The notes: generated by a model from the letters alone, not told the origin. A stretch of 64,000 nt of DNA from Mytilus edulis (GCF_963676685.1 NC_092346.1:91050255-91114254); one strand, 5' to 3'; positions 36,501 through 50,414 are shown, counted from the stretch's first letter. Numbers and translations: made by a program.

Positions 36501-39500
36501 TTAACTAATTCCAATACTAAAAGTTTAAAAATAACAGACTATGGTTATTTAAAAAAAAAAATAAGAACATTTTCCGTATCAAGTTAGTTTGTCAGATAAA
36601 ACAACCGTACGATTGGCAAGATATCGACACGCAATTACGACTGTATCGGTTACTGTAGTTTTGGTCCTTTGTGGTTTATAGACATATTGGGATTTTTAAT
36701 TGGGGAAGACAACAAAATGGCGGAACGCAGAGAATTGTTACTCTTAATTTAAAATCGATGGTGATCTCTTATCTAGCGGAATAAAACTTTAATATCTATA
36801 AATTTGAGCATTTCTATATAGAATGGACATAATATCAATTTTTGATTTTTTTGCGAAGTTTCCCTTTAAACTTTTTAAAATCCCTAGAACCTTATTCTAT
36901 TGGTTCATCACAATTTAGCTTCATGTATACCATAGTAATTTAACAAAAAAGCAACCATCGCACTTTAGCGTGAGACACCAGCGTACTTTAGCGTAGACTA
37001 TCACACTTTAGCGTGACCATTGCACTTTAGAGTCCTACATATGTATGAAAGGGCAAGGATTATGGGTGGAAATATGTCTTCATATTCAGTTAGTTTAGGA
37101 AAATCAACTGAATAAGTCTAAGAGAAAGAATATATATGTTTTGTACATTACTGTGGTATTTTGATTTTAGGTTATATTGCAGGTTAGTTAAATCACCATG
37201 TCCTGCATGTCTGATAACAAACTGTCGTAATTGTTTGCATGTATTGTTTCAACACCTGATATTATTGGGAAAAAGGAAATAAGACACAAAATTCTTTCAA
37301 ATTGCATGATATTTTGTGGGGACTTGGAAATACACAGTATGAATCTTGATTTCCCTTTCAAAATTTCAAATTTGTTTCAAATCTGGTGGCAAGGTATACA
37401 GATGCCTTATGCTTCAGTCTGTCAGTTGTCATTGAACTCATCTTCATGGTTAAGTGGCTGCTTGAAAAAAGGTCAGTTTTGTATTTATGTAAATTTCTCA
37501 GTTATTATGAGTAATAGGATTATCAATACAAAATGTAGTTATCATAACTATTTTTAGTATATATGGGTTCCTTGTAAGGTCTACATGTCTGCCTGATAGG
37601 GTTCACATGACTGGATCTAATTTCATGGATCAGCAATCATGGTTAAAGTTAATGATTAGGTTTGTTTCTCAGATACTGTTAGAAGTAGGTCAACTATATT
37701 TTGTGTACGGAATGATTTTAGGGTGTACATATCAGTCTGGCAGGGTTCATCTGACCTTGGCCTCATTCACATTGATCATTGATATTGTTATTTTATGTGA
37801 TACGTGTACTTAAACCTTCATAATGCACACTTTCAACATTGATATAATCAAGATAAGTGAAGCATGTAGCTGTTTTTTTCACTTTAACTTAAGTTACAAA
37901 TGCACATATTGATTTCAAAATTGTAGTCCTATCTTTTTGTCGAGCCTTCGACTTTAGTCGAAAAAGCGAGACTAAGCGATCCTACATTCCGTCGTCGTCG
38001 GCGGTGTCCACAAATATTCACTCTGTGGTTAAAGTTTTTGAAATTTTATAACTTTCTTAAACTATACTGAATTTCTACCAAACTTGGACAGAAGCTTGTT
38101 TATGATCATAAGAAAGTATCCAGAAGTAAATTTTGTAAAAATAAAATTCCTTTTTTTCCGTATTTTACTTATAAATGGACTTAGTTTTTCTGCGAGGAAA
38201 CATTACATTCACTCTGTGGTTAAAGTTTTTAAAATTTTAATAACTTTCATAAACTATCCTTGATTTGTACCAAACTTGGACAGAAGCTTGTTTATGATCA
38301 TAAGATAGTAACAAGAAGAAAATTGTGTAAAAATAAATTTCCACTTTTCTGTATTTTACTTATAAATGGACTTAGTTTTTCTGCGAGCATTACATTCACT
38401 CTGTGGTTAAAGTTTTTAAAATTTTAGTAACTTTCATAAACTATCCTTGATTTATACCAAACTTGGACAGCAGCTTGTTTATGATCATAAGATAGTATCA
38501 AGAAGAAAATTTTGTAAAAATAAATTTCCGCTTTTCCGTATTTTACTTATAAATAGACTTAGTTTTTTTGCCAGAAACAAAACATTCACTCTGTGGTTTA
38601 AGTTTTGAAAATTTTTATAATTTTCTTAAACTGTCCTGGATTTCTACCAAACTTAGACAAAAGCTTGTTTCTGATCATAAGATATTATTCAGAAGTAAAT
38701 TTTGTAAAAAAAAAAATCACTTTTTCCGTATTTTACTTATAAATTGACTTAGTTTTTCTTCCAGTTAACATTACATACAGTCTGCAGTTAAAGTTTATAA
38801 AACATTTATTAGATTTATAAACTATCCTGGATTTTTTTACCAAACTTGGAAGCTTCTTTCAATCAAAAGACAGTATCGAGAGGGAAATTTTTATTGATGT
38901 TTTTCCTCATTTTGTTGAGTCTGCGATTAACCGAAAAGTAGGCGAGACACTGGGTTCTGTGGAACCCTTACAAATTTTTCTGAATAAAGAAGGCAAAGTT
39001 GTTCCAAACACTGCTTGTAATGAGAGCAATGGACAGCTTGATTGGCACTATCTTCATTACTTTCAACAAACATGTATTATTTACTACGAAATCTATTAAG
39101 CAGGTACAAATCAGACTCCCATGGGACGTTATAATATAAAATGATTTATTGAAAGGAATTATACATCGATAACAATATCACAGGCAAAAGGAAAGTTGAA
39201 AATGTACAAGTCTATCAAAAATGTAACCACTGAAAATACTGATAAGTTATATATCATATTGTAGGCATTAAGTTATCAGATCTTCCAGATGAGCCAGTAT
39301 TTGCCACACAACTAAATGAACAGGATTATCCAAACCTGAAAAGTGGAGGTGCTAAGTCTAAAGGTTTGTATGTATAACTGTTAACTTCTTAACACAAATA
39401 ATTTAAATTGAGTATTTAATGATACATATATTGACCTCATGTTTTCTCCTTCCTCATCTTACTTTGAATCAATTATGAAGAGTGAACAGGGTGATTAATT

Positions 39501-42500
39501 TCTTGAATGATAACATACTCCTGTTAAATATGTATGAAGCTGTTGGTTACTCAGTTCTCATGTGTACTAGATGTGTGGATGTGCATTGAAGATAAGGATA
39601 CTCAACTGATATTCCTGATTTTCTATTATGTGAACTAAAAAATATTGAGATTGGTGATCTAGACATTAATAAAACTGGGAGGGCTTTAATACTTAGTTAC
39701 AAATAATGATTGTCTATGTAAATTTCTAAAGACAACTACAACCTTACACTAGTAATGTAACTCTTAACATTTAAACAATGAATTTATGATATTGAACATG
39801 TCTACTTTGTCATTGACTCATCATATTTTTTCTTTGACTGCTATAAATTAAAATTTCAAGTAGAAAACAACTTTTAAATCTGTCTATTATATGAATGAAA
39901 ACCTTGTTTTATGACTCTCCATTTTTAATTTGACAGGAAATTCGAGTAGAAGTGAGACTTCTCAGTCAGCTAAGAGTACAGACAGAGATACTATGTCAGC
40001 CAGTGATACTACATCTATGAATGGCAGCACGAAAGGATCAAAGAAATATAAAAAGAAGAAAGATTTTATTAAAAGAAACAAAGAGGTATAATTTTCAGAA
40101 ATTAAAGCTAACATTTTATTTAAATGCTTAGCTGCTTGTATTATTTTTAATGAATAATTCACAGAATTGATTTTTTATTGGTTTGATGCAAAATTTATTA
40201 TGTAAAAATTATACACACTAAAAACATGTAAATGTACTGGTTTTTTTTGTAAAATATTTTCTTTGTTTTAGTTCTGTTACAATGCTTAGACTTGGGTTAT
40301 TCAGGCTATTAAGACTGAACAGTATTCTGAGGATGTCAATTCAAAATGAAATGAAAAGAAAAGGGGGAAAAGTACAACCCTTTACAACTAGTTGGGTTTG
40401 ATAGTGATACACAATCATTACAATGAATCCAAAAGTATTGCAAGATGTAAATGACTCAGTGTTCCAGCTAGGTTTTCAAAAGGGCAGGGTGCCAATCCTG
40501 AAAAAGGGCATTTAACGCGCGATATGATAATATGAAAAGGGCATATTTTAATAAAAGATGTTAATCAAACATTTGTGTTTATTCGTTGAATCACAGGTTA
40601 TACAAGAACAACATCTTTAGCCCATATAGAACTCTATCTTTCTACTTTTAAGGCTGAAAAACTTGTCAAGCAGCTTGTCACACAAGTTTTTTTTATCTTT
40701 GCTTGGCACAGTTGAACTTTATATGCAGTATGTTTTGAAAGGAGATCTGTTTCATACTGTTTCTATGGTCTACCACATTTTACCAGTTTCACTTTCTACC
40801 CCTGCTGTGCTTGGTGGCAATACAGCACAAAACAGCTGTGCTCAGTAAATTCACAATTTTAGGATATAAAGCAACAGTGAAAAATAGTATCAAAAATAAA
40901 GAATACAGAAAAAGATGACCAAGGCACCCTACCAACACTGCTACTAAGACCCTCTTTAACTTTTCCCATAACTCAAAATAAATACCTAAACATATATATT
41001 CTTAAGCAAGAAGTATGGAGACACATTTTAGAATATGTAAATGGGTTACTCAATGCTAGGAAAAAAATCAGATTGAGTTATCTTTCTTTATTCGGGTGTG
41101 CTCCTTCTTTGGAGGATTATAAACAGTACGTAAATATGATGTAAATATGATCACAATATGGCGGCCGTTTTTGTTATTTTCGTATCAAAAATGAAGGCAG
41201 TCAATGACAAATACGTCTGAATTTTCTGTTTATTTTACAGAAAACAAGTAAAACAATGTCTTCAACGAGTTTATAATGGTTTTCCAACTTTCTGTCATTA
41301 CGTTTCTTCCATGAAACTACGGTAAACATCGCAAATTGTGCCCAAGTTGTTGTATGCACATTTCTTCAAAGATAATTGCCGACTGACCGATTCTATTTGA
41401 ACGAATTAATGTTGATGATCATTAATGACCCATCCGATAAACGGATTACCTATAACAACAGATTATGACACCAGTTGTAACCATTGATTAGCTTGGGGTG
41501 GTAAACAAAGTCATAATCTTTTCCCCAGGTAAAATTTAGTAATTAGCGTATCATATCAATACGCAAATTAATATGCAATCGATCTTCAAAAAAGGCAGGG
41601 CGCCCTGGAAACTGTAAAAAGGACACAGGGCGCCACTCGGAAAAGGGCAGGCGCCGCGCCCTCTGAAAACGGCCTAGCTGGAACACTGTGACTTAATGGA
41701 CAGTTCTAATTTTAATAACTTGTACCTATAGTCATATCTACTAAGGAGGAAATGAATTAATTGACCATATTTTATTAATTTTCAAAAATCTCTAAGAGTT
41801 CTATTTCATGAATTAATCTTTACATAATAAGTTACTGATTATGATTCAAATAGTCTGAATATAAATTATTTCTTCAATATAATCTTGATATAATTTTGTA
41901 GCTTGCTGCAGATGCAGAAAACCCAATACCAATGACCCAAGAAGAGAAAGATCGTGTCGAGTCTCTTTTAACTGACCTTGACCAACTACCAGAGATTACA
42001 GAGGATGAAGATGTTGATGTACGTTATAAACATGCTTATATTGCCTGGAAATCGTGAGATTTGAACACTCATTTTACATTATCTCAAAATTGTTTTATAT
42101 GTTCAATTTACATAATTGTTAAAAGTTTGAATTGTGTGCAATCTTTATTGTTAATAAAGATTTTTAATTTGGTTTTGTCTTTCTTTTTGTTCTATTATTG
42201 TGAGTTTTATAGATGTAAAAAAAGTTCTCTCAATGGAACTTTGCATGGCTTTAGCCTATAAAATTATAACAGTAACATGAACTTCATACAAGTATATATA
42301 ACTTTGAAAAGAAAAATAGAAATTTAAAGGAAAACAAAATAGAAAAAGACTTAAGAAATTGATAAACTATAGAGATACGAGATCCATAGTATGTATGCTT
42401 CATTCACAGGAGTTTAGAATTCCCAGATTTGAGTTAGCAGTACATTCTGGTGAAGGATTTGTTCCAGATGACGATGACCAGAAATCTTTAAGAAATATTG

Positions 42501-45500
42501 AAAGTAGACTGAAGGAAATTATGCCACCAGAAGATTTTGAATCTGTCATGCATACACCTTCTACACCTCAGGTTGGTTTCTATAGCAGTTTATTGCTTCT
42601 TATTTGGCAATGTACTTACACTTTATATATGAACACATCACTACATGTTTTTTTTTCTTCATTTTGATGGTCTCATCGTGCAATGAACAGATGCATGCTT
42701 CAGAAATTAATTTGAAATGCATGAATTAAAAATCTTTGAAATAGTAACCAAACAATAATTAACACCAAAACTTAAACATTTATGAACAGACATTCAAACT
42801 GTATGTTTTTACAAAGGCGGCATTCAAGTTAACATGAAAACTTTACTTCAATGAACACTTAAATTTGTGGTTCACCTATACTGGCTAATTGCTTGAACAA
42901 TTGTATGAATGATAGTGAATCCACAGTGTCACAGTAGAGGGTCTGTGTACAAATTGGTGTCATACAAAAAAAAAAATCGACTCCCTTTATTAACATTGAT
43001 AAGTCTTTAAATAACATAAAAACTGCAGGATGTACACTTATACACTACAGTGAAATGTTAAGATATTTACAATTCTGCTGATAGACAGTTCCCTTTAGAA
43101 ATTCTAATGGATCTGAATTTTAATTGTTAAATCACTCAAAAAATAATTGCTAACTAAACAAAGACACAGTCACACTAGAAATTTGTATAGTGGAATTGGT
43201 AAAAACAGACATGATTGACACTCAGAATCTCTGACGTTGTTGTTACTGGCTTTGGAACAATGTGTTTTTCTTAACATGCATCTCATATACATTTCTTTTA
43301 TAACTGCATACACACTTTAGATAAAAGTTGTTTTTAAAATTTGTAAATCTGAAACTTTCAGGAGAGAATGTATTTTCAGATAGACAGAAATTTTCAATGA
43401 AATACAAAATTAGTGCTAAAACAAACAAAGAATAGATAACATCACTGTAAATAAGGTTCAGAAATTCTAAACAATTGCAGCTTCAACAAACAAAAATTAA
43501 CTCTTTATATGCACAAAAGAATAAGCATGACAAGATTGAATGAACTGTTGTGTACTTTTTCCTTATTTGATTTTCCAATTTTATTGCACAGTCGTATAAG
43601 TTATTCACACCAGTATCAATTAAATCTAACATGGACATAGAACATTTTGGAGAGAAAGCTTTATTAGAGTATAAAGATCAGCGAGAACTGAGAGAGAGAC
43701 TATTTGATGTAGATGAACAATTATCTAATTTGAGTAATCGAGATGAAGATGAGGTAAGTGGGAACTAGATTAGACTACTTGGGAACGAATTTAAATATCA
43801 GAACTTTAAGGTAAAGTCGTTAGTTGTTGGTAAACTTTAGAAAAGTTCTACAGGAGATGCAATAATGATATTATTGTCCTTCTCTACGCCTATATCACCT
43901 TGCTCAGTAGCTCTATAAAGCACATCTTTGAGACAAGAGCAGTCTTTATAAGGCGACATCACAATGTCTAAGGAGAAGTTATCAGCGACGTCACAATGTG
44001 TGAGGAGACGTTATTAAGCGTAAAACTGACTAAGGGCTGGGAAAGCAACCAAAAACAACCAGGAGTAGAAGAATTAACTGCACTCACTTGCCAAAAAGGT
44101 TCACATTGTGGCTTACTGCTGATATTTTATGATATCAATGTGTAGAAACCGGATAATCTATACCAATATTATCAGGTCAAAAGTTGAGAACAGAAAGCCA
44201 AACATTATGATTTTATTGATAATTTCCAATTAGACATTTTCTTCATACATATGTAACTAAAAATCAGCAATAGAATCTTTATGATATAGAGCAAAGGAAA
44301 ATATTGTTATATATGACATACTACATATTGGTTTTGCTCATTGTTGAGGCTATATAGTTACATCCACATAATGTGGATTCAGATGTATAGTTTCTCCATT
44401 GAAATTTGAGACAGAGGCTTATTTATAATGAAGGTTTTAGAGGACACATATTTATTGGTAATAAAATTTAAATCATCTTCTATAAAATACAATACACACA
44501 TTTGTCACTTTACACAGAAAATAGATTACATTTTATTTTGAAATATTCTTTTTAACATATTTACATGAACAATAAATTTTCTGTTGCTGAACTTTTCAAG
44601 ACCACTGGATAATGCATATAATACTATATATTTACCAAAATTCTTAATCAAATTATATAATCAATGTCCTTACAATTTAAATTGAAATTTAAGTATCTCC
44701 TAGTTAAAAATAATCTCAATGGCATTATGGAAGAACTGGATAGCAAATTATGTCTTGTGAAATATGAAATGGTATAATTATTTAGTGCATATATATATTG
44801 AAATAGTATGAATTAAATTATTTTGATTTTTTACTCCTTTATATTTGCAGTTGTCAGAGATTTCAGGGGTTTTACCAAGGTCTCAACTAAATGACTTGTT
44901 AGATCAATGTGCTAGGTCAATATCTAGGACATCATATTCTGACTTATCTTCTAGAGTATCAGAAGCTGATTCAGAATCCACATTGTGTAACTCTTCTGAA
45001 TCTACACCTAGGTAAGCACTTTTCTATCTCTAAGATTGCAGATAATTTGTAATACTTTGTTCTGAAGTTTTTTTTAGTACATTTGTACTAAGAACATTTT
45101 TGCAGACATTCATCAAGCTATGGTTTACCTTAATTTGAAGTCAGTTTTTGCAAAGAAGAATAATGAAGAAAACTATTTGAGAAATAATTTTTGTGCTCTC
45201 ATCATGATCATTAAAGCCATCTGAGCAGCCTCCCCAAGTTTTAAAAGAAATGTTATCGGACAGGAAAGTCTGTTGCCAGATAAAGTGTATTTAGAAGATC
45301 TTTTGAAAACTGTCTTTATCAATACATGTACTAACATGGATTTTATTTCCATCGTACACAAGTTAACATTTTGCTATCCAGTTCTTAACTCTTATGATCT
45401 GTCATTCTGTGGATACTTATAAAGGTCATGCTTTACCTAGACTGTGTATGACATACTTAATCTAAGTCCATTAAAATTTGGCATTGTACAGTAACTTGTA

Positions 45501-47545
45501 CTGTCAGACCAAATTTTAGTCAATTATTGTTTAGTTGAAAGTAGCCTTTAAAATAGCTATTGATGATCTGGAACTAGGATTGTTCTTAGACTATAACATA
45601 AGATTGGTAGGAAAAACATTACAGAATTGAGACCTTCCAAATTAAGATTAATGGGGGATTTCCCATAAGAGAGGTGTTCAGTCTGTTGACCTGACCATTG
45701 AAATACTCTATTCTATAAACTGAATTCCCCAAAAAAGCTTTCTACAGAATTGTATTAAAATGACTTGTTGGCACATATTTACTCTTTGAAAACCATAGTA
45801 TCAGATTATAACCTTAAAGACATGTATAAGAGTATCAGTAGGTCCTCTTCTCTAAATCCACAGTTGTCATTTTGAAAGTTGGCAGTCTAATAGTCATGTA
45901 ACAGTAATTATGGGTACCTCATTGAATGTGCAATTAGAAAACTCAAAATATTAAAAGTTTAATATGTCTTCTTTTTCTTTATATTGTTTATACTTGTTTT
46001 ATTATAGAACACCTAAGTCTTGCAGGGAAATGCTGATGGAAAATCCACCTAAACTATCGGAAGATGTTTTACATAAATTGTTGACTGATGCACATACAGC
46101 CCTTCCTTCAAGACTGTCTACACTAAGAGAGGAGGATGAAAATGGTTAGTTCAAAAATTAAAATCCATTTCTCCAATTCCTAAGAATGTTAATCATTTCT
46201 TATTCCATGTAAAATTCAATTATGTCTCTACCTTTTTGTGGTTTAAGAAATTTATGATGTCATGAGTCATAATTATTCTTGGGAAGTAGATATAAGCTTG
46301 CATATACAATAGGTTGAAATTACACTTTAAAAATTTTACAGCTGACAAAAGACCTGTACAAAAACGCAAAGGCAAAATATAAGTTTAATTTAAAATGTTA
46401 TTATAAAAAAGAAGATGTGGTATGATTGCCAATGAGACAACTGTCCACAAGAGACCAAAATGACACCGAAATTAACAACTATAGGTCACCATACGGCCTT
46501 CAACAACGAGCAGAGCACATACCGCATAGTCAGCTATAAAAGGCCCCAAATGACAATGTAAAACAATTCAAACAAGAAAACTAACGGCCTTATTTATATA
46601 AAAAAAATGAACGAAAAAAACAAATATGTAACACATAAACAAACAACAACCACTGAATTACAGGCTCCTGACTTGGGACAGGCACATACATACATAATGT
46701 GGCCGGGTTAAACATGTTAGACTGTTTTAGAACAAAATTGCAATGTAGTAGAAGAAAATCCAATTCTAATTATGTCATAACTAATGATTTCGAATATTTC
46801 CTTTTTTTCAGATGATGAAATTGAAAAAACTTTCGTTGAGGATGTTTCTTCTCGGGTTGAACGATGGAGGAAGATAAGAGAGGATAATGAAATGTATAAT
46901 GAAGTTGAATTAAGCAACGAAATATCAGGTGTTTTGTCTGAACAGGCTGAAAGTGCTCGATCAGAAAGATGGAAAAAAATACAAGAACTTTTAATGAATA
47001 TTGAAAATGAAGACAATGAAAATGACAATAGTCAAACAGACCGTCCATATACAGAACGTCCTAATAATGAACCTAGTCAACAAACTGATTCAATACAAGA
47101 ATACAGTTCCAGAACAGTAGAAGAAACTAATGGGTCAGAAACAGACATTTATCAAGAATGGGTTCCTAGTGAAAATTATCCAAAAGAAAATGTAGAACCT
47201 GTGTATTCAATGAATGAACCTTTTTTTCAAAGGAAGAATCAAGTGCTAAAAAGTGATAGTTTTAGTTTAGAGAGAAGTGATTCAGTAAATAGTGATTCTA
47301 AAACTCCATTTTTACCAGAAATTAATCGATCTGGTAGTCTTGTCTATCAGGATTACAGTAGAGTCTCAAGTGCTCAAAGTGGTAGAAGTTCTGCTTCTTC
47401 TGTGCGGACTAATATTTATAATTCTAAACACCAAGACTCTATAGAGATTATGTCTATAGATGGGGAATGTATAACCCCTAGGCCTCCTGATTCGGAGAGG
47501 CCATCAAGTAGTAAATCACGAACAGTTACACCTCTCAATAGGTGA
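30596..47545 (+). CDS. FSIP1: Fibrous sheath-interacting protein 1-like coiled-coil protein, 12 coding exons
   Basis: Exons: 30596-30628, 30961-31186, 31662-31962, 32459-32559, 39265-39363, 39937-40085, 41902-42018, 42410-42571, 43592-43753, 44851-45011, 46008-46144, 46812-47545; all phases agree, giving 793 aa (human about 581). The family signature is in exon 3: MKEAILKMRKLDRILSKKIK and RREREVKKD-type charged helix, matching the vertebrate [21 protein letters not shown] segment. Exon 6 ends in a KDFIKRNKE word and exon 7 has RVESLLTDLDQLPE, both with vertebrate counterparts; exon 9 has DQRELRERLFDVDEQL. The last exon adds about 240 acidic, serine-rich residues. In mammals FSIP1 is a sperm-tail (AKAP4-binding) protein; a sperm or ciliary role here is inferred. 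The stop at 47543 overlaps a possible donor (AG|GTGATG), so the C-terminus could differ. Confidence 0.85.
32743..37040. mobile_element. 4.3-kb element with inverted termini carrying arrays of CTAAAGTGCGATGG
   Basis: The left end (32743-32852) and right end (36953-37040) are about 90-110 bp inverted repeats. Each is an array of a roughly 20-bp motif, CTAAAGTGNGATGG: five copies at the left, four at the right. The arms align apart from one missing motif and scattered changes, and both include a GGTGTCTCACG word. The element sits in intron 4 of the FSIP1-like gene. No transposase domain is recognisable inside. A (TTC)n microsatellite lies at about 35681-35731. Multiple subterminal motifs suggest transposase-binding sites; the superfamily is unknown. 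Confidence 0.75.
33694..36865. mobile_element. Candidate nested element with TTAA target duplication
   Basis: TTAA at 33690-33693 and 36866-36869 flanks imperfect inverted ends AGGGATAATTCACGATTTTT and (reverse complement) AGGGAAACTTCGCAAAAAAA. About 13 of the first 17 bases match. TTAA duplications are used by piggyBac and Kolobok elements. It lies wholly inside the 4.3-kb element. There is no intact coding region; a plus-strand frame near 35459-35600 containing PHPLGFISVRPDAYVL is unassigned. Confidence 0.4.
37200..37800 (-). repeat. Diverged family E core fragment
   Basis: Words such as GGTTCACATGACTGGATCTA, TTCATCTGACCTTGGCCTCA and TTGATCATTGATATTG match the reverse complement of the family E core. 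An apparent 108-codon frame at 37231-37557 is a by-product. Confidence 0.5.
37945..38985 (-). repeat. Hairpin-ended tandem-core repeat family D, copy B (5 units)
   Basis: An inverted, longer relative of 15503-16172. TCACTCTGTGGTTAAAGTTT-type words recur near 38017, 38208, 38395, 38585 and 38773, giving units of 187-191 bp. The tail TTGTCGAGCCTTCGACTTTA is at the left end, and the head TAGGCGAGACACTGGGTTCT with GTGGAACCC is at the right end. In intron 4 of the FSIP1-like gene. Confidence 0.8.
40457..41688. mobile_element. hAT-like element with CAGTGTTCC ends, copy 2, 5-bp target duplication
   Basis: The ends are CAGTGTTCCAGCTAGG and CCTAGCTGGAACACTG, 16-bp inverted repeats. TGACT is duplicated at 40452-40456 and 41689-41693. 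Internal sequence parallels 22300-23507 along its whole length in the same orientation. It sits in intron 6 of the FSIP1-like gene. No transposase. Confidence 0.85.
46405..46720 (+). repeat. Mussel-type dispersed repeat family S
   Basis: It starts AAAAAAGAAGATGTGGTATG and continues through GACACCGAAATTAACAACTA, CAACAACCACTGAATTACAG and GGCACATACATACATAATGT. It lies 91 bp upstream of the last exon of the FSIP1-like gene. Confidence 0.8.
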
Positions 47546-49604
47546 TGATATATATCAGTATTTATATACATTCCATTTCTAATCTGTGATCAAGTTTTTA
47601 CAGAATATATGATTTATAGAAGTGTCTACATGAAAAATATCATTTCTGTGCATAAAATGTACAGGTTAAAGTGTTTTTGCTGCTTTCTTTCATTTTCATG
47701 CTAGCAACATAGCTTAATCACACATTGTGAAGTTAATTACTTAAACAGGATAATATTTATTTACTTATTACCTTGATTTGTTTGATAGCAAATTAAATTA
47801 TAAAAAAAAAATATTACAAATTATAAATGCAAATTTGGAAATCATAACTCGAAATTTAGGCATAATTTACCATGTTTACATGTACAGCATTATAACATAG
47901 CTTGCTTTTTCAAGTTTTTCAATGTTTTATCCACAGAAATACTTATAATAAAGTATTTTGCTGAAAATGACTTAATTCTGTAGATGTACAAATCAGGAGA
48001 AGAACAACATTAACTTAGGTTTTTTTCAATATATATTTGATAACAAGAAAGTTGAAAGTTGGATGTGACATTTTTACCAAAATAAGATTCTAGATTTTTC
48101 TTCTAATACATTTTGAAGAAGCAAATTATGTTCATTTCAAAAATATATCATGTTTTGAATTTCCCACCATTGCTCATTTAGAAGGAAATAAAGTTCACTC
48201 AAATTATCTTCTTATTTCATTTAATAGAAAGAGGGATCAATTTCGTTCAGCAATGGTATTAGCCATTAGTGATTAGTATATTCTGTTAATGGGAAACTAA
48301 AAGCAGTTTGATCCCATGGAAATATGACACTTTTTGAATTATAATTATTATGCAAAAATATATATAAAAGAATGTTAGTTTTACTATCAGCCTGACAAAA
48401 TATTTCTTTACTGAAATTTTCTTTTTTTAACGACATTCAAATTTAAATAAGAATATACCACTATCCGTCCAATATACTATAAAGTGCTTTTTTTGCATTT
48501 CTTTTAATTGTCTGTCACAAATAGCAATAACCTTGATAACAACAACATATCTTACAGTTTGAATGTGTATATGTCTGTTCATGCATATATCTATACATGT
48601 AATCCAAAAAATTAGAATGAGGGTAATATGATATCATTTTGTGATTTGAAAATTTTCTTCAAAGTAAAGGATAATATTTGCTTGGTACACATGTACTAAC
48701 AAAGTTTGCTTCCTCCAATGTTAAGATTGATATTCAATAAATATAAACAAATTGACTTTATAGAAATAAGGAGACGTCATATAATTGCCAATGAGACAAC
48801 TATCCAACAGTCAAAATGGTGGTGATATAAACAACTTTAGCTCACCATATATATCTGACCTTCAAAAATGAGCAAAACTTATACCTTATAATCAGTTATT
48901 AAAAGCCTTGACACGACACATCTGAACAATTCAAACTTGAAACCCAACTGCCGGATTTATGACCAAACAATATTTATTTGGATTTTTGGGTTGCTGTCTT
49001 GTTGTGATCAATTTGAATTAGTACTCTCATGTGATACTGATATGCAAGGATGGTGCTAAAAATCAATTTTAATATATGGAAAAGTTAGCTTTGAAAAAGA
49101 CAATTACATAATGATGGTAAACAAGGTTATTGGTTGAACAAATGATGCTACAAAGTATTGAATATAGAATTTTGTTATGATTTGCTATTAGTATTAAACA
49201 CTATTTCTTAAAAAGAGAAAGGAATAATATGTGAAAAAAATAGGATTAAATTTTATACACTGTTTAATATGACTTTTTGTGTCTTTTTTACTTCAGTATT
49301 TATTTCTGTATTATTTATTATGTTACCTATAAGTTAATGTTGGTTTTATGTAAAGCCAATTAAAAGATTTAACCTACTAATGCATTTATAATTGGCCATG
49401 ATACACTAATTGTTATAATGTCCTATTAAAATACCATGAATATTAGATGTGAGGTATATATGTCAATGAGAACCCTACACACAAAATTTGGCATTTAGAT
49501 ATCGTTTTATGGTTTTCAACATAATACACAAGATGGTGCAAATGTATACAATATGTCATGCTGTACAGGTTAGAAAAGTTGTGAATGAATTGGCCTTCTT
49601 TTAC

Positions 49605-49815
49605 TTCAAGTGTCCCTATACTTTAGAGTTAAGGTTCATTCTTGGTTATGGTTAGGTATGGGGCTGTTTAAGGTTAGGGTTAGGTATGGGGCTGTTTTAG
49701 GTTAGGGTTAGGTTTTAGGGTTAGTGCTAGTGTTAGGTTTATGTATGGGTTAGGGTAAGGTTGGGGGTTAAGAATAGTTTGGTAAAGCTCTTTATGGGTT
49801 GGGACCTTTAAAGTA
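49605..49815 (+). repeat. Degenerate TTAGGG-like dispersed repeat, copy 2
   Basis: It contains GGTTAGGGTTAGGT runs interrupted by TATGGGGCTGTTT, and ends GGGACCTTTAAAGTAAAAAA. Inverted relative to 17450-17640. Confidence 0.6.
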
Positions 49816-50414
49816 AAAAAAGGCCAATATATTTAACAAAAAAACATCATTGGTCTTTCACCAACACTTAATTCTCTAAAAATAAAAACACCATATAATC
49901 AGCTATGAAATGCCCTGTAGTATTGAATAGAAATTAGATCAAAGCAATTACCTGTTAAAAACATTCTGTTATGTCAAATGAAGAATCTAAGACCACAAAT
50001 GATTTAGACATTTTGAACTTATTATAGATTCAGATTCAGATTCAATATTTTTTTAGTCTCAACACTTGTAGTACATATACATTGAATAAATACACTAATG
50101 AAGTTTTACTAGTTGATAAATAATGTTTTTAACATCATACAAAGTTACATACTTAATCCTTGAGTCTCTATTAAAATAAATAAAAAATAATCACCTCATC
50201 CCAAAATTTTTAAAAAGCGGATTTAGAATCTGGTATGAATGTTTTACACTGTGTAATATGACTTTCAATTTTGCCTAAATACAGGAGAGAGGATAATCAT
50301 GAACAAGGAAACAAGATAACATGTATGTAAACAAAAACAAAAAGATTAACAGACAACCTACGTATATATATTAAAAAAACACTACACAGTAAGCTGTACA
50401 ATGAGAAACATTAT

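Noticed and set aside
36718..36751. Possible first exon starting AAAATGGCGGAACGCAG
   Set aside because: The frame closes after 11 codons without a credible donor, inside the 4.3-kb mobile element.
37231..37557. Plus-strand 108-codon frame
   Set aside because: Falls in a diverged family E core repeat; no recognisable protein.
46717..47048. Two minus-strand frames of 92-103 codons
   Set aside because: They are antisense shadows of the last FSIP1-like exon, whose sense frame has correct splice phase.
49605..49815. Interstitial telomere or chromosome-fusion point
   Set aside because: Tracts are short, degenerate and share a non-telomeric flank with an inverted copy elsewhere in the window.
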